Program-made: the position numbers and the translations under genes
Shown here: in pieces, positions 12,143-23,564 of the stretch
How the letters are laid out: every line of letters starts with the position of its first letter
How positions within the stretch are numbered: the stretch's first letter is position 1
The notes under the pieces: model-generated
Database searches by the model: none
Seen by the model: the letters and a program-made list of their open reading frames with translations, nothing else
Told to the model about the DNA's origin: nothing
Assembly: GCA_964019135.1 (NCBI GenBank)
Contig: OZ025253.1
Span: forward strand, 8,437,059-8,501,058
DNA length: 64,000 nucleotides
Direction: 5' to 3'
Origin: Arenicola marina
Taxonomy: Eukaryota; Annelida; Polychaeta; Arenicolidae

Positions 12143-15100
12143 ATTTAACGTCGGTATGTAAAAGTCAACAATAAACATTAGCACACGTGCTATTGACCGA
12201 CAATGATAAAATGAGCGGATGAGATATATATACATATGACAATGACAATATAACAACCTTTGCATCTCATAAAACCTTACCCATTAGCTATGTTACATAA
12301 TGTGCACGAATTACAGTGACACAAGAACACATCCGAGGTTGACAGCGTTGTTTTAAATTCCTTGGCAGATTTGGCTAACTTCGTTTCCTTGTTGAGCATG
12401 TTCCATAGCTTGCTACCTTGATACTTCAATGAATTATGGCCATAAGCTGTTGTCTTAACGCGTGGCATACATATATTTGGCCCATTTTTTAAAATGTAAT
12501 TGTTTTCCTTCACGTTATACATGTCATGAAGATAACTAGGCCCAATCTTGTTGATACTCTTGTAAACTTCTAATGATATGCAGCGCAATCGTTCAACATA
12601 TAGCAATGGTCTACCCGCTCTCTTCCTCAACTCTGCGTATTCTGATCTAAAGTCATTAAATACATACCTCAATGCCCGCTCCTGTATCTTTTCAATCTTA
12701 CGCATATTTTTCATATCACAGAAATGCCATACAACGGGACAATAATTAAAATGTGAAAGAATAAAAGCATGAAATAACGTAAGTTTGCTATCAACATCCA
12801 TTAATTTAGAAACTCTAGCTAAAACATTGAGACTTTTTCCAGCCTTCTTGCATAAACTTGATATATGGTTGCCGAAAGTTAACCTAGCGTCCAGTTGAAT
12901 ACCTAGTAGTGTTACTTCCTGTTGTGCTGCCAGTTCTGTTCCAGAAATCGAAAACGATCTGTGCTGACTTAATTCGTTTCTCTTTTCAAACACGATTGCC
13001 TGGTACTTACTTGGGTTCGCTTTCATGTAATTGTCGACGAACCACGTTGTTATCTCCGATAACGCCTTCTCTAGAGTTACTTTAACCTTCTTAAACTCCT
13101 TACCTTGAGCCGCCACAGTATTATCATCAGCATAATTATACTTATCGGTTCCCCGTGCGGTGGATACAAGCAGGTCATTCGTAAATACATTATACAGATG
13201 TGGACCAAAAACAGATCCCTGTGGTGCTCCTTTCTTGAGGGTAAGCCACTCGCTCCGATTATGTCCTAGTTTTACCCTCTGTTCGCGGTTCGTAAGATAG
13301 CTCGCAACTAGCGTACATGATTGTTTACTTATGCCATAAGCGTTCATCTTGGTAATCAATAATCTGTGTGGAAGACAATCGAATGCTTTTGAGAGATCCA
13401 TTAGTATAGCTCCCATAACTTGATTATTATCTAATGCATTTTTGGAGTCTTCAACTAAGCGCATCAGTAGGCTTTGACAACTGTGTCCCTTTCTAAACCC
13501 AGATAGTCTGGGTGATAACCTGGGTTCCATAAAGGACATAAGCTGGTCACACAATATTTTTTCATATATCTTGGAGATACAGGGAAGAACACTTACTGGT
13601 CTGTAGTTTTCCTTATTTAAGTTGTCCTTCTTCTTGAAAATTGGTGTGACTTCAGCGTATTTTAGTTCTTTTGGAAACGTATTACAATTAATCGTCATAT
13701 TTAACACATACCTTAATGGCTCACACAGGATGACAGCTCCCAGCTTGATAAGCTTCGGAGGTATCTTGTCGTAGCCACTAGCCTTCGACACGTCAATGCC
13801 TTTAAGTGCATTGTATATTTCGTGGCTACTTACTGCCCGAAAGTCAAAAGTTTCCGTTATACCTTGGTTACTTTCCTTTATAGCCATAACGGATTTATGA
13901 TCTTTGTGATAAAGAAGGGTTTCGTCTATTGGTTGATCATCTGGTATGTCATCTAGTTGGCCTATGTCTTTGGCAACGTCTATGAAATATTGATTAAATA
14001 TGTCACTTACCTTTGATGGATCTGATATTATTTCGTCTCGCTCTTTCAGTAACACGTTTCCGCTGCTTGCGTTTTTTCTTGATATCAGTGGTTTTACAAC
14101 TTTCCAGAATTCCTTCCCGTTAGTCGTAGCTTCGCTACATTTCCCCTTTATGTACTTTTGCATGCTTACTTTCCGAAGACGTTCTATGAGATTCCTTTGC
14201 TTTCTGTATTTTTCCCAATTCTCTTGGCTACTCAATTGCTCGTACTTCCGTCTCAGCATATTTTTTACATTTATGGCTTTGCGAAGATGGCTATTCATAT
14301 AGGGCACACAGTTATTCTTAACTACCCGTTGCTTGGTTGGTGCATGTCTATCAACGACCTCTTTGATCAATGTGCTACAAAACCAATATGAATCATCAAC
14401 ATCTTCAAAGACTTCACCTACATGAAAAGGTACCGATGCTAGATCGTCTTTGTATTTAATCTCATCAAAATGTTTAAAGCTTCGATAATAGACACGTTTC
14501 TGCTGCCTAATGGGAACTTCTATTTTCGTTGCTACGCAAACCATATGGTGAAAATCGCTGAGGCCCGTATCTATACATGATACATCTCGTAAGCGCTTCG
14601 ACACATTTGTAATCACAACATCAATTAAGGTCGGTATTTTACCTTTGAAACAAGTTGGTGACTTAACGATATTTTTAGTACCATAGACCTCTAATACGTC
14701 ATTCAGACAACTTTTATGGTTTAACATGTTTACATTTAAATCTCCCAACAGTACAAGGTTAACCTGTTCAGCAGCGATTGCATTCAGAAGGCTATCGATC
14801 TTTGTCACAAGTAATGCGTTTTTAACCTTCGGCTGCTTGTATACACTGAGAAAGAGCCACTTTTCAGCATTCAGCGTCACTTCTATTGCCAGGGATTCGA
14901 TACGCCCCTTCTCGTCTTCATTAATTTCTATATCCTTGCGCCGCCGGTGTGGTATATCGTCTCTTACTTGCACCATTATGCCTCCAGAGCTGTCTGTATT
15001 ATCATTTCGGTGGACCTTGTACCCATTTAAAGTAAATTGGCCTGCCGGAAAGCTATCGTCTAACTTAGTCTGTTGAATGAACAAGACATCTAATGCGCCT

Positions 15101-15545
15101 TTTCCCAGTGCTTGGCTAAGCGGTCCAAACTTATGTCGTACGCTGTTTATGTTAATGTGGGCTATCTTGAGGTTTTTTACATTTCTCTGATGAAATGGCG
15201 CGAGCCCAAATAACTCTTCATCTTCGTTGGCTTCGATCGCTGCCACTAAATTCTCCTGTCGTTCGCTTACCTTTTCATAATTGCGGCAGTCCTGGACAGA
15301 TGTGGGGTCGTACCTTACCTCATTATTCTTGGGTGTAGCTATTATGTCGGTAGGGGCACATGTATGATCCTCATTCATCATAAAAGGCTGATCAGGCCGG
15401 TACCTTACACTATCTGCAGCACGGCTTAAAATATCTTTTGACTCTTTTACCTTGCATGGTATCGTTAAAACATCACGTGGCATGTCATCTTCCATAAAAC
15501 AAAGCTCATCATTACAATGTGCAACTACCTAGTAATTCGATGTGA
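12143..15545 (-). mobile_element. LINE-B, near-intact CR1/L2/Daphne-like non-LTR retrotransposon nested in LINE-A
   Basis: It interrupts the LINE-A endonuclease frame: ...IDKIKFY before, DRVTRG and VKVYVRDN after. It carries a single 1072-residue frame (see next entry) and about 130 bp of 3' flank ending near 12143. The 5' boundary is near 15540. I could not define a target-site duplication with confidence. Absent from the right arm, which lacks the whole surrounding interval. Confidence 0.82.
12277..15495 (-). CDS. LINE-B ORF2: endonuclease-reverse transcriptase, 1072 aa, uninterrupted
   Basis: Residues about 110-330 form an APE-type endonuclease (HININSVRHKF, LGDLNVN, GLSDFHHMV). Residues about 560-830 form the reverse transcriptase, with NYRPVSVLP, LMDLSKAFDCLPH (motif A), KGAPQGSVFGPHLYN (motif B) and YNYADDNT (motif C, catalytic YADD). 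The C-terminal domain ends with a Cys/His-rich tail (CHCNSCTLCN). The frame is open from ATG to stop, which suggests recent insertion. One oddity: the endonuclease Glu in the usual QET motif reads QQT (LFIQQTKLDD), a one-base change expected to impair nicking. No separate ORF1 is visible. Confidence 0.9.
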   Translation of the reverse strand: MEDDMPRDVLTIPCKVKESKDILSRAADSVRYRPDQPFMMNEDHTCAPTDIIATPKNNEVRYDPTSVQDCRNYEKVSERQENLVAAIEANEDEELFGLAPFHQRNVKNLKIAHININSVRHKFGPLSQALGKGALDVLFIQQTKLDDSFPAGQFTLNGYKVHRNDNTDSSGGIMVQVRDDIPHRRRKDIEINEDEKGRIESLAIEVTLNAEKWLFLSVYKQPKVKNALLVTKIDSLLNAIAAEQVNLVLLGDLNVNMLNHKSCLNDVLEVYGTKNIVKSPTCFKGKIPTLIDVVITNVSKRLRDVSCIDTGLSDFHHMVCVATKIEVPIRQQKRVYYRSFKHFDEIKYKDDLASVPFHVGEVFEDVDDSYWFCSTLIKEVVDRHAPTKQRVVKNNCVPYMNSHLRKAINVKNMLRRKYEQLSSQENWEKYRKQRNLIERLRKVSMQKYIKGKCSEATTNGKEFWKVVKPLISRKNASSGNVLLKERDEIISDPSKVSDIFNQYFIDVAKDIGQLDDIPDDQPIDETLLYHKDHKSVMAIKESNQGITETFDFRAVSSHEIYNALKGIDVSKASGYDKIPPKLIKLGAVILCEPLRYVLNMTINCNTFPKELKYAEVTPIFKKKDNLNKENYRPVSVLPCISKIYEKILCDQLMSFMEPRLSPRLSGFRKGHSCQSLLMRLVEDSKNALDNNQVMGAILMDLSKAFDCLPHRLLITKMNAYGISKQSCTLVASYLTNREQRVKLGHNRSEWLTLKKGAPQGSVFGPHLYNVFTNDLLVSTARGTDKYNYADDNTVAAQGKEFKKVKVTLEKALSEITTWFVDNYMKANPSKYQAIVFEKRNELSQHRSFSISGTELAAQQEVTLLGIQLDARLTFGNHISSLCKKAGKSLNVLARVSKLMDVDSKLTLFHAFILSHFNYCPVVWHFCDMKNMRKIEKIQERALRYVFNDFRSEYAELRKRAGRPLLYVERLRCISLEVYKSINKIGPSYLHDMYNVKENNYILKNGPNICMPRVKTTAYGHNSLKYQGSKLWNMLNKETKLAKSAKEFKTTLSTSDVFLCHCNSCTLCNIANG

Positions 15546-18500
15546 TAGAGTGACGCGAGGTGAAGGTTTATGTGAGGGATAATTTACTTGCTGTGAGACG
15601 TCGTGACCTCGAAGCAAATAGTACGGAGTGTGTTTGGTTGAAAATTGAGATAAACAGCAAACGTGTATTAATCGGGAATTACTATAGACCTCCAGGTGCT
15701 GAATATGAATTGACTACAGGATTCCTGGAATCAATGCAGGATACACTAAATAGTGTTTTTATGCAAAATCCATATGCTATAGTCATTCTGGGTGATTTTA
15801 ATGACAGATGTTACCCTTGGGACTCAGATCACACAATGACTAATAGTGACGTCAAGAATGACCGATTATATCTTGTTAAAGGTAACGTTATGACACAACT
15901 CATATCTGAACCAACAAAGTTTACCGGTCACCGTGGGTATATCTTAGATCTGGTAATAACTGACGCCCCGGCCTATGTAACGGACAGCGGTACACTGCCA
16001 CCGGTATGTAGTCTAGACCACAGCGCGGTGTTTTGTAAATTAAAACTATCATATCCTAAAGAAAGGTCATACCAGCGAAAAAATACCATTATTCTGCGGC
16101 TGATATGGAAGGTCTAAATACAAGTTTACAGCAAGCTCCATTAAATATGGGTACAGAATTATTTGACGATGTTAACGATGCTGAGCATTATTTCACAAGT
16201 CTGTTTAACAATACTACAGATGCCTATGTTCCAAACCATACAATAACAGTAAGACCAAGAGATTACGTCTGATTAGAAAACGAAATAGATTGTGGCGACG
16301 TTTCTCTCGAACTCGAAGGGATGACCACTTTGATATATTTAAGCAGGTTCGTACAGAAGTAAAGTTTGCTATTAAGCAGGGTAAAGACGAATGTTATGCA
16401 TCCTTAACGCAACGATTACAACATCCAGACACTACTTCCAAGAAAATGTTTAAGTTAACAAAGAGGTTATATGACAGCAGAACGAGCCTCGGTATCCCAG
16501 AGATAATAGATGGTGACAGTACTCACTCCACTCCTTCGGCAAGGGCTGAGTCATTAAACGAATTGTTTGCTGGAAATTCATCGCTGTCTGAGCCACAGTT
16601 ACTATTTAAAACCACGGCGAGAATTTCTACCATAGCTTTTACCCAAGATGAGGTTTTCAAATTTTTATCGTCACTCGACATAAGTAAAGCTAATGAACCT
16701 GACGGTGTTAGTAATCGAATGTTACGTTCGACGGCACAATCCATAAGCAAACCTTTGGCTAACCTATTCCAAATGTGTCTAGATACCAATAATGTACCCG
16801 ACGCATGGAAGAAAGCCAACATAACGTCCATCTTCAATTCTGGTGACAGGCATCTACGCAATAACTACTGGCCAGTATCCTTGTTATCATACACTGGTAA
16901 AGTAATGGAAAGATTGATATTTAAAGCTGTTTACAACCACTGTGCCGAAAATAATCTACTTACGTGGCGCAACTCAGGCTTTAAGTTACTTGACTCAACT
17001 GTTAATCAATTAATTCACATGTTACATCTACTTTATTCTTGCCTCGACTCAGGTTTTGATACCAAGACTGGCGCCGATGTATGTGTTGTATTTTTAGATA
17101 TATCTAAAGCGTTCGACAAGGTATACCACTTGGGTTTACTCCATAAAGTGGAATCTTTTGGTATCGAAGGAGATTTGCTTGCCTGGTTGGTTGATTATCT
17201 CAGTAACCGTCAACAGCGCGTTGTTGTCAAAGGTCAGGGCTCTAGTTGGTTGCAAGTTTCTGCTGGCGTACTTCAGGGTTCTATATTAGGGCCAGTGTTA
17301 TTTCTGGTATTTATTAACGATATTGTTGATGACCTAGAAACAAACGCGTTCTTATTTGCCGACGACGCGTCAATACTACAGGTTTTAAAAGATATACTTC
17401 ATGATATACAGAAAACAAAACAGGGACTTGGAGAAGCTGGCTAGCTGGTCAAGGCAGTGGCGAATTACTTTTAACCCGAAAAAGACTGAGTATAGTATTG
17501 TTAGCAACAAACGACCCTCAGATATAACCCCATTGTTATTTGACGGTGTACCCCTTAAACGTGTATCAAGCCATTGTCACTTGAGTCAAACATTGTGTCA
17601 AGACTTAAGCTGGGAGCCTCATGTGTCTAATATTACAGCGAAGGCTCTGCAGTCAGTAAATATGCTGAGGCGTATGGGTCCGATGGTAGGTCGCAAAGCC
17701 AAACACCAAGTTTATTGTACCTTTATTCGTCCTCGGTTGGAGTATGCGTCTGTGGTATATGACTGTGGTCTTACTGGTGGGCAGGTTCAAGCTTTGGAGC
17801 GCATACAGCGACAGAGCTTACTGGCAGTCACACGGGCCTATAACAAGACCAAGCACACGGCATTGCTTGCCGAGGTCGGAGAAGTTACTCTGCAGACGAG
17901 AAGAGGCTATTTTCGCCTTCGTTATTTTCATAGAATTGTAAATGGTGTTGCGCCCTCCTACGTAATGGAATTATGTCCCCCACCAGTGCGCGACCTAGTT
18001 AATTATGCTTTACGAGATAGCGGGTGCTATCAGAAGTGTTATATGCAGAACTGTTAAATTTAAAAAAATCGTTTTTCCCATCCACTATTAATGACTAGGC
18101 CATCTTAAGATGTCGTTCCCCCCCAAGTTACTTTACAATTCTAGTGGTCGGGCTATGGAGCTGCTCACCATGTGCGTCTACGTATGGGGTTAAGCGCCCT
18201 CAACTGTCATCGAAAGAAATATAACTTTATTAATAACGCCGCATGCCCAAGATGTTTAGCAAAGAGAGAAAGTACGGCACACTATTTAATTCATTGTCCC
18301 GCTTAGGAAGCCACCAGGTCGACCCTGTTTGACAACATTTCTGAAATAATCACGATTCCCCCAAACCTGCATAGCCTTGGAAACTATATTACTCTACGGG
18401 TCTAATGATTTTCCACTGGAAAAAATCTTATTATTATGTTACCGGGTCCAGCGTTTTATCCATGATTCTGGTCGGTTTAATGACTAACAACTATCATTAT

Positions 18501-18769
18501 TATTAGTAGTATTATTATTAGTAGTAGTACTGTACAATCTGGTTGTACAATCATATTACTCAATATCACAAATTATCATCTTTAATCTTATTTACTTAAA
18601 TTTATGGTCACAATAGAGGTAAACCATGTGTTTTTATGTAATTTTATGTTGATTTATGTATTATGTTTCTTGAGGTGACCCTGCCAGATAGCAACACCTT
18701 TCAGGGAAACCTCGTTAAATAAATGATGCTTAAATAAAAAAAATGAGCCTTACCCCGGCGCCCGGGGCG

Positions 18770-19110
18770 ATAGCCCACAGCCATAGCTCGGAGCCACAGC
18801 CCGCAGACATAGCTCGGAGCCACAGCCCGCAGCCATAGCTCCGAGCCACAGCCCGCAGCCATAGCTCGGAGCCACAACCCGCAGCCCTAGCTCGGAGCCA
18901 CAGCCTGCAGCCCTAGCTCGGAGCCACAGCCAGCAGCCAAAGCTCGGAGCCACAGCCCGGAGCCATAGTCCGAAGCCATAGTCCGGCGCTCTGAGCCATA
19001 TCCCGGCGCTTGGAGCCATAGCCTGGCGTTCAGAGCCATAGCCCGGCGACTGGAGCCATAGTCGGGAGCCACAGCCCGAAGAATAGCCCGGAGCCATAGC
19101 CCAGCGCCCA
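18770..19110. repeat. 26-bp GC-rich minisatellite, left arm
   Basis: Units of the type GGCTCCGAGCTATGGCTGCGG; the first units are regular and the distal part (18950-19100) has a degenerate variant built on GGAGCCATAG. It immediately follows the LINE-A 3' end. Open frames across it repeat a Leu-Trp-Leu-Arg-Ala pattern and are not taken as a gene. Confidence 0.88.
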
Positions 19111-20300
19111 GGCTTATAGTCGAGCTTCGAGGCGAGATCGCGAGAACGCGAGAGGAAGATCGCCAGAGCGAGATCGCGAGTGGCACAAAAATGCCACCAT
19201 ACTGGACTTGTATGATATGATTGTTTATACAGTGGGCGAGACCCAATCTCGAGGAAACACCCATTCATGTCTAAAAATAGATAGTTCTCTCCAGTCTTAG
19301 TGCCGACCGGCAGCTTTTTTGCTTATAAAACGCGGTTGGTTTATGACCGAGTCGTTAGTATGATCAATTTAGAGTCTTAGCGCTATGTCCGGTCATACGT
19401 TAAGACCATTCATCATGAAACCGGCCCCACTCCATGTTTGGTTCTTCTGCTGTTTTTCTCACTCTCGATATCTTTGGGGGGGGGCGCAACCGGGTATTTG
19501 CGTTCCTCGGGAATGGGCTTTTCATTTCACCGTGAACTGAGAATGAGGAAAGTAGTTCTTCGTGAACTGGGCACGGGGAATTAGCCGACCCTCGTGATCA
19601 AAGATTTCCAGTTATTGTGAACTGGAAATTGGGATATTAAATAAGCGGGAATCGGGAATTCGCCAATTTATATAATCTATACGACCTCATTATTGTATGC
19701 ATGGAGTTCATCTCTTAATTCACTGTGAACTGTGAACAAAGAAATTTATTCATCGTGATTTGGGAACATTACCCCCTCCCCCCACAACACCTCATCTGTG
19801 TGCCTGTCCTTTTAATAAAATTATCTATTAAACATCGCTTCTTTGTCACTATTGTTTCCGCTTGATGGTAGATTATTCTTCCTGGGAGCATCAGTCCATA
19901 CCGGTGTTTGTAATTGTGGGGCTAAGATGTGCACTTATATATTATCACTATACTTTTACCTAGCTTTTATATATAATAGGCCCTGGGTCAGCTACGTAGG
20001 AGACGATCCGACCTTATATAATTTAAAACGTCACTTATGGCCGGGTGGTGTTATCTCTATGGAAAATCAATACAATATATAGGGTATTGAGTGCTAGGAA
20101 CCGGTTGGCTGCTCGTCTTGTGTGCCAAGAATCGAGTGGGTATGAAAACATGTTTTGATTGCTTCGGTCCAGGCATTCCTAACTGTGAAATTGAGATATA
20201 GTTCAAGATAAGACATCTCTCCATAATGCATTGGTCAGTCCATATAGGGCTGTACAGTCATCACGGGATCTTATCGAGACCCGCCGAGACATGCATACTT
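19110..20300. other. Non-coding flank shared by both arms (left)
   Basis: Colinear, inverted, with about 56545-57700 of the right arm. Contains a G-run at 19474-19485 that is a C-run in the other arm, and short direct repeats around GTGAACTG. No gene recognised. Confidence 0.6.
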
Positions 20301-20315
20301 ATGCTCTTCGTCAAT

Positions 20316-21475
20316 GCTATAGCATCAACGGCCTGTACTTGCTGCCTACGTGCGGGTTGTTTGCTTTTACTCGCTTCACACACATGATCGGCTAAATCTG
20401 TCCTTGGATGCACAACTAACCACTGGAGTTGTGTGCATATCAGAATTACAACCATCCGAGTAGATACTATGTAATAGATGAGCGGTTAGACAGTTGATAA
20501 ACCAAAATGCTGTCGTATCATGAGTAACTGTCAGTGTCAGGCGATCTAACGGGTTGCGCGGGTTTTTCCATGTCGTATGACGTAATCATGATCATGACGC
20601 GCAGGTCTGCACGCGGTATCTATGGTTACGTAACAACGCTCCTTTTATGGGTTGACCAGGCGAGGAAAATGGTGTCCAGAAATGTAAACTTCGATGCATT
20701 GCCTGAAAATACAACACTTCCAACAGTCTCATCGAACGGACCGAACAGTTCGTCATTGTGAAGCCTCAGGGGGGAGGGTAGGGGTGGGAAGGCGTGGATG
20801 AAGTAGACATTTTGGAAGTCATTGCTTCTTAGTTTCGTGAAAACATCGCCCCCTGAAATACGATATGACGGATATAATGAGAGATGTATGCAATCGATAA
20901 CTGTGGAATTTCCATATATTTTGTGATTTCTGATCTAACCTCCGCCCCTTTGGTGCTTAACATTGACTTATGCATTCCATTGTTTGTCTTGAAATTGGCA
21001 AGTTCTGTCAACACCAGCCAACTCGGCTCCGCTCATTTCAGCTTGACTGATTACACCGTGACGCTTGACGAGTCAATATTAACAACTGTTATGATACCTA
21101 TATAATCCACAGTTTTTCCGTTCATTATTTTAAAAAAGCACTGTTTTGCCGTTCTTTATTTGAATAACGCACACTTACGTTAATACAACACGGCTAGGTC
21201 TGTTTTTCGATCCATTCTTCAAGATAATGAACACTTAAGACAAAGGCATGACGTCACACAATTTTTTTAGTAGCCGTAGATACCGCGTGCAGACAAACCC
21301 AAACAACACACTGAGACTTAACAGTCACTCATAAAACAGCTGCATTCGGTTTTATCAACTTGTGGTTTGCTTCGCATCTAAGGATAGCTTTAGCCGATAT
21401 TTTATCTCAAGCGACTGAAGGCAAAAACAACCACCGGAAGATACGCAGCACAGGCCGTTGATGCTATAGGGAATG
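20316..21475. mobile_element. Foldback-type element with long imperfect inverted repeats, left arm
   Basis: Starts CTATAGCATCAACGGCCTGT and ends in its inverse, ACAGGCCGTTGATGCTATAG; inverted similarity continues inwards for 150-200 bp on each side. The middle is non-coding. About 20860-21242 is an extra block missing from the right-arm copy. Confidence 0.7.
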
Positions 21476-21660
21476 CCAGTGAATCTCGTTTTATAGTGAA
21501 CATACTAATAACACATTGCAAAGTATGTAAATAGAAATTAGTCAAGAGTACATGCACGTAGTTGCAAAGGTTTATTCCACACATATCAGTATGTATTTTG
21601 TGTTTGAAACATCAAACGTATTTCCCCATGGCCTTCCAATAAAAGGGAAAGGATTAAGTA

Positions 21661-22240
21661 ATTTGATTTTTGATTTGGGCTTTATTTCCCATCCGTTTGG
21701 AGGAGTACAAAAAGTAAGAAACAGTCAGTTAAACATCACAACTGCACAAAGAACAAGAAACAAGAAAACGTTAAACATAACGAACATTAAAACATATAAA
21801 GTAGGCTATGTGTACTTTTGCTTGTAACAAAATACTTTGATAGGCTGGGCTATTGGTAGGTTTCTTGGAAATAAGGGCTGAAATGTTGTGCGACGGCAGA
21901 GATAATTGGTTATGTGTCTTCATCATTTAAAGCTCCAAAAAGTATAGCGCACATCTCATCGTCTTCTTTTGAAAAGATAAATACCGATTTTTCAACAGAG
22001 ATTATATTAATTATGTCTTCCCACATATTCGTGCGCACATGATTTAGCACAAGGCATTGATTAAGAAGATGAGACTGTATATTGGTCACAGTATTAGAAC
22101 AAAATATACATAAAATATGATTACTGTCTGGTATTGTTAACATACGAATCGTGGATGTAAACTGTTTTCTGAGCTTTATGTTGTTTAACGCTGAGTAATA
22201 TAATCTGCACATACGTATCTTAGCTTGAACCTTTAAGAAT
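21661..22240 (-). mobile_element. LINE-D 3' fragment, left arm
   Basis: The minus-strand frame 22212-21910 encodes the last 100 residues of a LINE polyprotein with a C-x2-C-x9-H-x4-C motif (CIFCSN...HLLNQC). The 3' end has AATAAAGCCCAAATC and an A-rich tail at 21661-21690. Strongly 5'-truncated. A copy with few changes sits in the right arm. Confidence 0.65.
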
Positions 22241-23560
22241 AATGCTGTCCCACATTTATTCGAGGGCTACCTTGGTGAATTGGCACTAAAAAGGGAGCTA
22301 ACTTTCACACCAATCAGATAAACACCAAACGGTGATGGTGTTTTAATGTATACATGGCTCACTGAGCGCTCACCTGACTCGTTTAATAATGCATTGATCA
22401 ATAACTTATGTTGGCAGAACTCATGTTGGCCTATGTTGCTTACAACATGCAGAAGGTAACGTAATTACATTGAAACAAATGGATTGACATGTCAAGTACG
22501 CATTATATTATCCACGTTTCCCCAACCAGCACCGGAACGCTATTCGGATCATTCATGAATAGCCGGCGCCGCTGTCCGCTCAGGTTCTGGTCGTGCTTAC
22601 CATTGGTTATCATGTATTCATGTACCCCGCTGCCGTCGGTTCCCGTCACGAGGTACGCAGTGCATTAGACGGACCGCCCTTCCAAGACAAAGGTAACGGC
22701 GATCAACCTGTTGTTTTGTTTATGTTGAGAATTAAACGAATATCAAACTTGGTCATATATTACTTACTATGTAGAGTTTTACAAATGACCCTCTACGAGA
22801 AAACGGAAGAATTTAAACACACATTAAACGTACGGCTTTCAAGCACTGATGGGTATAGGTGGTCTGACTGACCTTGGGGTGAGAGCCAAAGTCGTGAGGC
22901 CCGCCCGGCCCCGAGGTCGGCACTGAGAGTTATAAGGTCATGCCGTTATCGTAGTCCGGGTAGATGGAATGAGATGCGATTTGCCCGGCCTAATGGGGTT
23001 AACATCTATTTAAATATGGGGCCTGGCTGCTGTCCAAGTTGTTGGGGCAGGCGGGGGTGGTGTGCGGGTGTTTTCAACAGGAGAAATCCTACACCCGAAA
23101 CGTAATTAGCACGATATTATCATCGTCAAACGGTAAACGCGAACAGTGTGACGACGCTTGACTATAGATATAATTTCGAATGTAAATATCATGCTGGTTT
23201 TACATCTGATTTTCAACTTAATTTCGAATAATTATATCCATTGAAACCGAAGCCAATATATTACCTTAATAATTACCCATCCGCAAGTTAGATTTATACA
23301 ATAAAAAATTGAAAAAAAAGTGAGTAGATTTGGTTGTTTTTACTGTTACATACATGAACAATGGAGTTTAACTGACATACTGACTTGACTAAGTCCACCG
23401 AACCATGCCGATCGTGAGCCTGGCTCGTCTGGCCTTAGGATTCACCATCCAAGTGTGCACAGTCCAACAGCTGGTTCCCTTAATATATAGGGTTCCACAT
23501 CATGTATATCTTTTCACAGACACAGAGTGTGTTCAATGTCTCTCAGGTACAGGGTTGCCT
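22240..23560. other. Intergenic, downstream of SLC43 copy B
   Basis: Colinear with 53650-54970 of the right arm. One short frame (22593-22871) has flanking GT signals but no consistent exon frame on either strand. Nothing else recognised. Confidence 0.5.
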
Positions 23561-23564
23561 CTCA

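Larger units (their letters stand above)
11604..18742 (+). mobile_element. LINE-A ORF2 (endonuclease/reverse transcriptase) remnant, split by LINE-B
   Basis: Pieces in order: endonuclease start 11926-12142 (CHLNAWSIM, GTSETWLN with the catalytic Glu); LINE-B insertion; endonuclease end 15546-16117 (VYVRDNL, IVILGDFND, LDHSAVFC); RT 16290-17444 (NYWPVSLLS, FLDISKAFDKVYH, GVLQGSILGP, FLFADDASI); downstream part 17401-18057; and a C-x2-C-x8-H-x4-C motif at 18240-18300. The parts are in different frames, with stops near 16118, 16270 and 17440. A deletion of about 24 nt at 16263 is visible against the right arm. The 3' end is an A-rich TAAATAAA tail at about 18735. RT motifs fit the Jockey/CR1 superfamily; the clade is not resolved. 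Non-functional. Confidence 0.82.

Noticed and set aside
18750..19268. Leu/Trp-rich repeat protein
   Set aside because: 26-bp minisatellite; every frame repeats after 26 residues, and the mirrored array differs in length.
20261..20455. Short open frame mirrored at 56373-56567
   Set aside because: Lies in the terminal inverted repeat of the foldback element.
22593..22871. Small conserved open frame mirrored at 54337-54615
   Set aside because: Open in both arms, but the arms are recent copies, so conservation carries no weight; no motif and no consistent splice frame.
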